Shown here: one piece after another, positions 13,849 through 20,452 of the stretch
How the letters are laid out: every line of letters begins with the position of its first letter
How positions within the stretch are numbered: the first letter of the stretch is position 1
Assembly: GCA_030040625.1 (NCBI GenBank)
Contig: JASHTI010000109.1
Coordinates: forward strand, 1 to 25,582
Source: Thermoplasmata archaeon
GTDB lineage: Archaea; Thermoplasmatota; Thermoplasmata; Lutacidiplasmatales; UBA184
DNA length: 25,582 bases
Direction: 5' to 3'
Program-made: the position numbers and the translations under genes
The notes under the pieces: generated by a model
Database searches by the model: none
What the model was told of the DNA's origin: nothing
Seen by the model: only the letters and a program-made list of their open reading frames with translations

Positions 13849-15117
13849 GTGTCCGTGCCGCAGGCAAGCTCCTCCGTGAACCCGTTCGAGACGGCGAAGC
13901 GACAGATCGACATCGTGGCGGACCTGATCGGCCTCAACGGTGGCCTCCGTGAGGTCCTCAAGAGCCCGAAGCGCGAGCTGACCGTCAACTTCCCGGTGAA
14001 GCTGGACGACGGCTCGTACCGGGTCTTCACCGGTCACCGGGTCCAGTACAACATGGCCCGCGGGCCGACGAAGGGCGGCATCCGCTACCACCCGCAGGTG
14101 ACGCTGGACGAGGTCCGCGCGCTCGCGGCGTGGATGACCTGGAAGTGCGCGGTCGTGAACATCCCGTACGGCGGCGCGAAGGGCGGGGTCGTCTGCGATC
14201 CGAAGAAGATGTCCAAGGACGAGCTCGAACGCCTCACCCGGCGCTACGCGAGCGAGATCTCCTCGTTCATCGGGCCGGAGATGGACATCCCGGCGCCGGA
14301 CGTCTACACCGACAGCCAGACGATGAGCTGGATCATGGACACCTACTCGATGCAGAAGGGCTACTCCGTGCCCGGCGTCGTCACCGGCAAGCCGATCGCC
14401 CTCGGCGGCAGCGAGGGCCGCGGCGAGGCGACCGGGCGGGGCTGCGCCTACGTCGTCCGCGAGGCGGCGAAGGACGCCGGCGTCAAGGTCAAGGGCGGAA
14501 CGGTCGCCGTCCAAGGGTTCGGCAACGCGGGGAGCGTCGCCGCGAACCTGCTGCACGACGACCAGGGGGCGACGATCGTCGCCGTTTCCGATTCCAAGGG
14601 CGGGATCTACAAGGCGGACGGGCTCAACCCGCACGCCGTCGAGCAGCACAAGCAGAAGACCGGCTCCGTCGTCGGATTCCCCGGCACGAAGGCGATCGGC
14701 AACGATGAGCTGCTGGAGACGAAGGTCGACATCCTGATCCCGGCCGCGCTCGAGAACCAGATCACCGGGAAGAACGCTGACAAGGTCCAGGCGAAGATGG
14801 TCGCCGAGGCCGCGAACGGCCCGACGCTACCGGAGGCGGACACCGCGCTGTTCCAGAAGAAGGTCACGGTGCTGCCGGACATCCTGGCGAACGCCGGCGG
14901 CGTGACGGTCAGCTACTTCGAGTGGGCGCAGGACATCCAGGGGTTCTTCTGGTCGCTGGACGAGGTCAACCAGCGCCTCGAGCGGGTGATGGTCCGCTCC
15001 TACGCCGACGTCCACAAGGTCGCGACCGAGCGCAAGGTCCACAACCGCACGGCCGCCTACGTGCTCGCCGTCCAGCGGGTCGTCGACGCGATCAAGATGC
15101 GGGGCTTCCACCCGTAG
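13849..15117 (+). CDS. gdhA: Glutamate dehydrogenase (Glu/Leu/Phe/Val dehydrogenase family)
   Basis: A 422-residue NAD(P)-dependent enzyme that interconverts glutamate and 2-oxoglutarate plus ammonia. The N-terminal domain has FTGHRVQYNMARGPTKGG and IRYHPQVTLDEVRALAAWM, then WKCAVVNIPYGGAKGGV with the catalytic Lys region, and IPAPDVYTD. The C-terminal Rossmann domain starts GSEGRGEATGRG and has VAVQGFGNAGSVAANLL, then AALENQITGKNADKV and VAEAANGPTLPEAD. Length and order are those of archaeal hexameric enzymes. Start GTG 13849 follows a TATA-like box; a second GTG two codons on is an alternative. The phosphoribosyltransferase follows 20 bases downstream. Confidence 0.95.
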   Translation: MSVPQASSSVNPFETAKRQIDIVADLIGLNGGLREVLKSPKRELTVNFPVKLDDGSYRVFTGHRVQYNMARGPTKGGIRYHPQVTLDEVRALAAWMTWKCAVVNIPYGGAKGGVVCDPKKMSKDELERLTRRYASEISSFIGPEMDIPAPDVYTDSQTMSWIMDTYSMQKGYSVPGVVTGKPIALGGSEGRGEATGRGCAYVVREAAKDAGVKVKGGTVAVQGFGNAGSVAANLLHDDQGATIVAVSDSKGGIYKADGLNPHAVEQHKQKTGSVVGFPGTKAIGNDELLETKVDILIPAALENQITGKNADKVQAKMVAEAANGPTLPEADTALFQKKVTVLPDILANAGGVTVSYFEWAQDIQGFFWSLDEVNQRLERVMVRSYADVHKVATERKVHNRTAAYVLAVQRVVDAIKMRGFHP

Positions 15118-15137
15118 GCGGGCGACGGGCCGCCCGG

Positions 15138-15755
15138 ATGGCCGAGCTCCCGCGGTGCCGCCGGGCGACCTGGGCCGAGGCGGAGGGCTGGGCCGACCGC
15201 ATCGCGGAGAAGCTCCGCGCCGCCGGTCCCGCCCCACAGACGCTCGTCGGGCTGAGTCGCGGCGGCTGGGTGCCGGCGCGACTGCTCGCCGACCGGCTCG
15301 GGATCCGGCGTCTCGTCTCGCTCCGCGTGCAGCACTGGGGCGTGACGGCGACCCGCGACGGCGCCGCCCAGCTCAGCGAGGGGCTCTCCGGCTCCGTCGA
15401 GGGCGAGGCGGTCCTCGTCGTCGACGATATCACGGATACCGGCGACAGCCTCCGGCTCGCCCGGGACCACGTCCAGGCGGCCGGGCCTCGCTCGGTCGAG
15501 ACGGCTGCGTTCGTCCACATCGGGCACTCGCGCTTCGTGCCGACGTACTACGGTGAGGAGATCCCGAGGGGCGACTGGGTCTGGGTCGTGTTCCCCTGGA
15601 ACTACTGGGAGGACCTCGCGACCCTCAGCGCGAAGGCCGCCGAGGAGGCGCCGTCGCCAGCGGCGATCCGCGCGGTGCTCCGGGAACGCTGCGGCCTGGA
15701 AGTTCCGCTCGAGGACCTACGGCGGGTCCGGCCCGCGGCGGCCCGATCGCCCTAG
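15138..15755 (+). CDS. Phosphoribosyltransferase (purine/xanthine type)
   Basis: A 205-residue type I phosphoribosyltransferase. The PRPP-binding motif is VLVVDDITDTGDSLRLA, with both Asp residues and the TGDS loop. LVGLSRGGWVPARLLADRLG is the pyrophosphate loop, and SLRVQHWGVT is the strand before the flexible loop. FPWNYWEDL near the C-terminus resembles the base-binding end of archaeal Hpt/xanthine-guanine type enzymes. It probably salvages a purine base using PRPP. It has no promoter of its own and follows gdhA after 20 bases. Its TAG shares the palindrome CTAG (15752-15755) with the stop of the convergent DUF373 gene. Confidence 0.88.
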   Translation: MAELPRCRRATWAEAEGWADRIAEKLRAAGPAPQTLVGLSRGGWVPARLLADRLGIRRLVSLRVQHWGVTATRDGAAQLSEGLSGSVEGEAVLVVDDITDTGDSLRLARDHVQAAGPRSVETAAFVHIGHSRFVPTYYGEEIPRGDWVWVVFPWNYWEDLATLSAKAAEEAPSPAAIRAVLRERCGLEVPLEDLRRVRPAAARSP

Positions 15756-16840
15756 CCGCTCGTCGTCGGGGGCGCGGAGGCGCCCGCCAGGGCGCGGAAG
15801 TGCTGGTGGATCACCCCGGCCCCGATCACCAGACCCAGGCCGATCACGATCAGCCCGGCGAGCAGCGGCACCTGCGTGACCGGCGACAGGCTCTGGAGGT
15901 AGCGGACCAGGTAGACGATCCCGTAGCTGACGAGCCCGATCCCGATCACGGAGGTCGTCGCCACGACGAACGAGCGCGGGAACCGGCCCCGGGCGAGCCG
16001 CCGCCGGAGGGCCCGGCCGGTCTCCCAGACGAGCGCGCCCAGGATCCACCAGAGAAGGCCGGCCTGGAGCGCGAAGAGGACCCGGTCGAACGGCGGCGAG
16101 GCGACCGCGCCGACGTACTGGTTGTAGCCGGTCAGGAAGCCGGCGCCCACGAGCGCGAGGGCGAAGAGCCCGAATCCGAAGGCGACGGAACCCTGCCGCG
16201 TGTCGACGCTCGCCGTCTGGACGGCGTCGATCAGCGCCTCGTCGATGTCGAACGTCCAGAAGATGAGGTAGATCCCCAGCACGATGGCGAGCCCGATCAC
16301 GCCCCAGAGAAGGACCCCGCCGGCGGCGGCGAACCCGAGGATCAGGAGGACGAGGGCGAACGGCAGTACCGTCTTCGCCCGGAGCTTCGGGTCCTTGAGC
16401 GCGCGGACCATCGTGTAGTACGTCGACTCCAGGCTCGCGCTCTGACGGACGTAGACCCGCCGGACCCCGTCGATGCGCACCCGCGAGGCGAGGATCGGGA
16501 ACAGGTACTCGTCCTCCGCCCCGTCGCTGACCAGGTAGGCGCTCGTCGCCTGGACCCGCTCGAGGACCTGGTCGAACTGGTGGGCGACCCGCCGGTCGGA
16601 GGCGATCCCGACCTTCGCCGAGCCGGTCAGGGCGCAGACCTCGCACGGCTCGCCGGCCCCACGCAGCTCGTCGAGGAGCGCGACGGCGGCGAACAGCGCG
16701 TTCGTGTCCGAGTCCTCGGGGTCCGCGGTGCCGAGCCGGACCGCGGCGTCGAGGACCTCCGAGCGGCCCACGATCGGGCCGTCGAGCTGGGCCTTCCGCC
16801 CGAGGTCGTCGTCGCGGTCGACGCAGACGACCAGGCGCAT
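15752..16840 (-). CDS. DUF373 family archaeal membrane protein
   Basis: A 362-residue protein. The first 150 or so residues are soluble and begin MRLVVCVDRDDDLGRKAQLDG, the DUF373 signature (CVDRDDDLG), continuing with VGRSEVLDAAVRLGTADPEDSD, which contains the conserved ADPEDSD, and RRVAHQFDQVL. The rest holds about six transmembrane helices: LPFALVLLILGFAAAGGVLL, VIGLAIVLGIYLIFW, FGLFALALVGAGFL, LLWWILGALVW, SVIGIGLVSYGIVYLV and LLAGLIVIGLGLVIGAG. The function is unknown in the family; the DRDDDLG start suggests metal or nucleotide binding by the cytoplasmic domain. Start ATG 16840 follows a TATA-like box; an in-frame ATG 30 bases upstream lies inside that box. Confidence 0.9.
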   Translation of the reverse strand: MRLVVCVDRDDDLGRKAQLDGPIVGRSEVLDAAVRLGTADPEDSDTNALFAAVALLDELRGAGEPCEVCALTGSAKVGIASDRRVAHQFDQVLERVQATSAYLVSDGAEDEYLFPILASRVRIDGVRRVYVRQSASLESTYYTMVRALKDPKLRAKTVLPFALVLLILGFAAAGGVLLWGVIGLAIVLGIYLIFWTFDIDEALIDAVQTASVDTRQGSVAFGFGLFALALVGAGFLTGYNQYVGAVASPPFDRVLFALQAGLLWWILGALVWETGRALRRRLARGRFPRSFVVATTSVIGIGLVSYGIVYLVRYLQSLSPVTQVPLLAGLIVIGLGLVIGAGVIHQHFRALAGASAPPTTSG

Positions 16841-16867
16841 AGCCCGGAAGCTAGAGCGGCTCCGTCC

Positions 16868-16874
16868 CATAATG
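16868..16874 (-). promoter_or_regulatory. TATA-like box for the DUF373 gene
   Basis: CATTATG on the minus strand lies 28-34 bases before the ATG at 16840, which supports that start over the in-frame ATG at 16870. Confidence 0.5.
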
Positions 16875-16966
16875 CCTCGGCTCCTCCGACGGACGCGGGC
16901 CGGGCGCCCGTGGGCGTTCGGGGCCCGTCGTGGGGGCTCCGGCGCCCCGGCGCGCCCCCCGCACGC

Positions 16967-16971
16967 ATATA
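16967..16971 (+). promoter_or_regulatory. TATA-like box for prolyl-tRNA synthetase
   Basis: ATATA within GCATATAGCC lies 25-29 bases before the ATG at 16996, in otherwise almost pure GC sequence. Confidence 0.6.
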
Positions 16972-16995
16972 GCCGCCGGCCGTCCGGCCCGCCCG

Positions 16996-18417
16996 ATGGC
17001 CGACCTGCCGGACAAGGCCGCCAACTTCATCGAGTGGTACCTCGCCGTCGTCGAGGCGGCGAACCTCTCGGACAAGCGCTACCCGGTGAAGGGGATGAAC
17101 GTCTGGACCCCCTACGGGATGCGGGCGCGCCGGAACCTCGACCGGGTGCTGACCACGGAGATCGAAGCGACCGGCTCCGAGGCCGTCGAGTTCCCGGCGC
17201 TGATACCGGAGACCGAGTTCGCCAAGGAGAAGGAGCACATCAAGGGGTTCGACGCCCAGGTCTTCTGGGTCACGAAGGGGGGCCTGTCCACGCTGGACGT
17301 CCCCCTCGTCCTGCGGCCGACCAGCGAGACGGCGATCTACCCGATCTTCGCCCTCTGGGTCCGCTCGCACCGCGACCTGCCGCTGAACGTCTACCAGATC
17401 GTGAACACGTTCCGCTACGAGACGAAGACCACCCGACCGTTCGTCCGGGTGCGCGAGATCCACTTCTTCGAGGAGCACACCTGCCAGCTCGATGAGGCCG
17501 CGGCGACCGCGCGCGTGCAGTCGAACCTGGGCGCGTTCCGGCGCATGGCGGCGGCGTTCGCGCTCCCCTACCTCGCGGTGCGCCGCCCGGAGTGGGACAA
17601 GTTCGCCGGGGCGCACTACACGATCGCCTTCGACCTGCCGCTGGGCGGGGCTCGCGTGCTCCAGCTCGGCAGCGTCCACCACTACCGGGACAACTTCGCC
17701 GTCCCGTACGGCATCCACTACGAGGGAATCGACGGAACGGAGCGAACGGTCCACCAAACGACCTTCGGCCTCTCCGAGCGGCTGCTCGGCGCGATCGTCG
17801 GCGCGCACGGCGATCAGCGCGGCGTGATCTTCCCGACCGCCGTCGCCCCCTACGAGGTCGTCGTCATCCCGATCCCGTCGGCGTCGACGACGCAGGACGT
17901 CCCCTCGGCCGCCCGGGCCGTCGTCGAGGAACTTCAGCGCGCCGGTCGCCGGGTCCACCTGGACGCGGGCGACGAGCGGCCGGGGGCGAAGTACTACCGC
18001 TGGGAGCTCGCGGGGGTCCCGCTCCGGATCGAGGTCGGCGCCCGGGAACTGGAGCGCGGGCAGCTGACGGCGGCCGACCGGCTCGGTCGCAAGCAGGCGA
18101 TCGCCCGGGCGTCGCTGACGACGGAGATCGGCCGACTGCTCGCCGCCTTCGATCAGGAGCTCGCCGCCCGGGCACAGGCGGCCTTCCGTGGGGCGATCGC
18201 GCCGGCGGCGACGCTGGCCGAACTGAAGGACTCGGAACGGGTCCGCGCCGTCGGTTGGTGCGGCGACGAGGCCTGCGGGCATGCGATCGAGACGGCGATC
18301 GACGGGGCGCTCCTCGGCACTCCGGAGGAGCCCCTGGACCTCCCCGTACCGAAGGCTTGCGTCCACTGCGGACGCACCGAAGGGGTCCGGCTCGCCCTCG
18401 CGGGCCAGCCGATGTGA
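16996..18417 (+). CDS. proS: Prolyl-tRNA synthetase, archaeal/eukaryotic type
   Basis: A 473-residue class II synthetase that charges tRNA-Pro with proline. FIEWYLAVVEAANLSD is the N-terminal signature. Motif 1 is around WTPYGMRARRNLDRVL. LRPTSETAIYPIFALWV and the motif 2 region YQIVNTFRYETKTTRPFVRV with FFEEHTCQ form the active site. Motif 3 is GAHGDQRGVIFP. The anticodon-binding domain follows from VVVIPIPS. The C-terminal zinc domain has GWCGDEACGHAIE and KACVHCGR, four Cys in all. The archaeal type normally ends in an aromatic Ala-Tyr, while this one ends AGQPM. The length agrees with the family, and start ATG 16996 is set by the TATA box. Confidence 0.95.
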   Translation: MADLPDKAANFIEWYLAVVEAANLSDKRYPVKGMNVWTPYGMRARRNLDRVLTTEIEATGSEAVEFPALIPETEFAKEKEHIKGFDAQVFWVTKGGLSTLDVPLVLRPTSETAIYPIFALWVRSHRDLPLNVYQIVNTFRYETKTTRPFVRVREIHFFEEHTCQLDEAAATARVQSNLGAFRRMAAAFALPYLAVRRPEWDKFAGAHYTIAFDLPLGGARVLQLGSVHHYRDNFAVPYGIHYEGIDGTERTVHQTTFGLSERLLGAIVGAHGDQRGVIFPTAVAPYEVVVIPIPSASTTQDVPSAARAVVEELQRAGRRVHLDAGDERPGAKYYRWELAGVPLRIEVGARELERGQLTAADRLGRKQAIARASLTTEIGRLLAAFDQELAARAQAAFRGAIAPAATLAELKDSERVRAVGWCGDEACGHAIETAIDGALLGTPEEPLDLPVPKACVHCGRTEGVRLALAGQPM

Positions 18418-18429
18418 CCGTACCGGTGC

Positions 18430-18690
18430 TCACCGGGGCGGGGTCGCCGCCGGCGGGTTCGGTAGGACCAGCCACATCCCGGCGAGACCGAACAGCAGCA
18501 GGGTGATCGTCACGGCGTAGACGCCGTTGTCGATCCAGACGCCGAAGCTGAGCCCCCACCAGAGGTAGAAGACGACGGCCAGGACGACCAGGGAGGCGAA
18601 TCCCCAGAAGGAGACCTGACGCGCGAGCGGCAGGCCATGCGCCGGCGTCTCATCGTCGCCGTCGCCGTGAGGGACCGGGGAGGCCGCCAT
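18430..18690 (-). CDS. Small membrane protein with two helices
   Basis: An 86-residue protein. Residues 1-25 are polar and acidic (ASPVPHGDGDDETPAHG), followed by two hydrophobic helices, FWGFASLVVLAVVFYLWW and VYAVTITLLLFGLAGMWLVL, separated by a short loop GLSFGVWIDNG. The C-terminus is NPPAATPPR. The family is not recognised. It is convergent with proS (12 bases between stops). The ATG at 18690 was chosen because a TATA-like box lies about 30 bases before it; in-frame ATGs at 18717 and 18780 add basic low-complexity sequence. Confidence 0.7.
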   Translation of the reverse strand: MAASPVPHGDGDDETPAHGLPLARQVSFWGFASLVVLAVVFYLWWGLSFGVWIDNGVYAVTITLLLFGLAGMWLVLPNPPAATPPR

Positions 18691-18717
18691 GGAACGCCGG
18701 CGAGCCGGGATGCGCAT

Positions 18718-18723
18718 GATAAC
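18718..18723 (-). promoter_or_regulatory. TATA-like box for the small membrane protein gene
   Basis: GTTATC on the minus strand lies 28-33 bases before the ATG at 18690. Confidence 0.45.
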
Positions 18724-18800
18724 CCTTGCGCCCGAGCGCCCCGGCCCCGGCGCCCGGGCGGCCGGCCCTCGGCCTCCCACAGCGCCGCGCCCGCCGACGC

Positions 18801-18806
18801 ATTAAT
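18801..18806 (+). promoter_or_regulatory. TATA-like box for the TPR/ATPase gene pair
   Basis: ATTAAT lies 27-32 bases before the ATG at 18833. It favours this ATG over the in-frame GTG at 18815, which would be too close to the box. Confidence 0.55.
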
Positions 18807-18832
18807 CGTCCGGCGTGACTAGGAAAGGACGG

Positions 18833-20437
18833 ATGGCGGTCGTGGGGAGCGCCGGCGCGCCCGCGAGCCGGCCGCCGCGCTCCCGGCTGGCGGGTCTCGA
18901 GCCGGGGCGGCTCCGCATCCTTGCCTACGCCAGCGCGATCGGCTCGGAGTTCTCCTTCGAGCTCCTGCGCACTTCGCTGGGCTCCGACGAGGAAGCGCTC
19001 GCCGAGGAGCTCGAGCGGCTGATCGACCTCGGCATCCTTCGGGAGCGCGCCGGCGGCGGTCGCTTCGCGTTCGTGGACGAGCAGGATCGGGCGGTCGTCT
19101 ACCGATCGATGACCGCGAGCCGCCTTCGGGTCCTGCATCGCAAGATCGCCGAGGCGCTCGAGCGGCTGGAGCCCGAACCGTCGACCGCCACCGTCGCCGA
19201 GCTGGGGCGCCACTACTTCCTCGGCCGGCTCCCGGCGAAGTCCTACGACTACAACCGACGGGCGGCGGAAGCGGCCCGGGCGGCCGGCGAGCCGGCCGCG
19301 GCGATCCACGCGCTCGAACGAGCGCTCGTCGACCTCGGCACCCTCGGCGAGGAGCAGGCCGGCGAACGGGCGGCGATCGTCGAACGACTGGGCGACCTGT
19401 CGTACGCGGCCGGCCACTTCCGGGCCGCCGATCGCTACTACCGGGAGGCGCTGGAGCGCGCCGAACAGGAGCCGCCGCGGATCCGCGCCCGCCTGCTGCT
19501 CGCGCGGGCGGAGGTCGCGCGCGAGGGGCTCGAGGCCGACGCGGCGCTCGCCGGGGCCCAGGAGGCGCTCCGCCTCTTCGAGATCGACAACGATCCGTAC
19601 GGCCTCGCCCAGGCCTACCGCATCCTCGGGCGCGTCGCCTTCCGTCAGGGACGCTACCGCGACGCGCTCGACGAGACGATGCGCGCGCTGGAGGCGTTGC
19701 CGCCGAACGCCGACCCGACGGTCCTCGGCCAGCTGTCGATCGACCTCGGCAACGCCTTCACCCTGCTCGGGGAGGAGGTGCGGCCGGTCGCCATCGAGTG
19801 GTACCAGCGAGCGGTGGACCGGCTGCGGAGCGTCCGGAACTGGCCCGAGCTCGCCCGCGCGCTCCACCACCTCGGGACCGCGGTCGGAGAGAATCGACCG
19901 GACGAAGGGCTGGAGCTGCTCGAGCGAGCGCGCGAGGCGGCGCTCGAAGGCCACGACTCGCGCGCCGTCGGTCGGGCGCTGCTCTCCGGTGTCGAGCTCC
20001 GCATCGCCCTCGGCCAGCTCGAGGAGGCCGAGCGGGACAACGACCAGGCCGGCCGCCTCCTGGACGGCCTCGCGGACGCGCTCGGCTCGGAGCAGGTGAC
20101 GCTCAACCGGGGCCGGATCGCGGAGAAGCGGGGGCGCTGGGACGACGCGGCGCAGGCCTACGGCCATGCCGTCGAGCTCGCCCGCCATCTGCACCTGACG
20201 GCGGACGAGGCGGACGCCCAGCTCTATCTCGCGCGTCTCCGCTTCAAGACCCATGACCTGGCCGGCGCCCGCGCGGCGTTCGCCCGGGCGACCGAACTCA
20301 AGGTCACCGAGCTCTCGCCCCGGCTCGAGCACGCCTACGCCGAGCTCAAGGGGCAGCTCGAGAGCGCCTCGGAGGACGGGGGCGCCGACGACGGACCGTC
20401 CGGCGCGGAGCCCCGCCGCCCGAGCACGCCGGAGTAG
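18833..20437 (+). CDS. TPR-repeat protein with winged-helix-like start, ATPase-less relative of the next gene
   Basis: A 534-residue soluble protein. Residues 20-105 (LRILAYASAIGSEFSFELL, EELERLIDLGILRER, FAFVDEQDRAVVYRSM, then RLRVLHRKIAEALERLE) look like the winged-helix and helical region that follows the NTPase in STAND/MalT-like proteins. From about 125 to 510 there are many TPR-like helix pairs, for example AAAIHALERALVDLG, YAAGHFRAADRYYREALERA and RWDDAAQAYGHAVELARHL. There is no Walker A motif. The first domain and HYFLGR match the same region of the next gene (TYASVLGREFGF, LHRKAARALE, HYYLGR), so the two are paralogues. The C-terminal 25 residues are acidic and disordered. Role unknown; probably a protein-interaction partner of the ATPase. 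Confidence 0.8.
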   Translation: MAVVGSAGAPASRPPRSRLAGLEPGRLRILAYASAIGSEFSFELLRTSLGSDEEALAEELERLIDLGILRERAGGGRFAFVDEQDRAVVYRSMTASRLRVLHRKIAEALERLEPEPSTATVAELGRHYFLGRLPAKSYDYNRRAAEAARAAGEPAAAIHALERALVDLGTLGEEQAGERAAIVERLGDLSYAAGHFRAADRYYREALERAEQEPPRIRARLLLARAEVAREGLEADAALAGAQEALRLFEIDNDPYGLAQAYRILGRVAFRQGRYRDALDETMRALEALPPNADPTVLGQLSIDLGNAFTLLGEEVRPVAIEWYQRAVDRLRSVRNWPELARALHHLGTAVGENRPDEGLELLERAREAALEGHDSRAVGRALLSGVELRIALGQLEEAERDNDQAGRLLDGLADALGSEQVTLNRGRIAEKRGRWDDAAQAYGHAVELARHLHLTADEADAQLYLARLRFKTHDLAGARAAFARATELKVTELSPRLEHAYAELKGQLESASEDGGADDGPSGAEPRRPSTPE

Positions 20438-20452
20438 GGGGCTCGCCGAACG

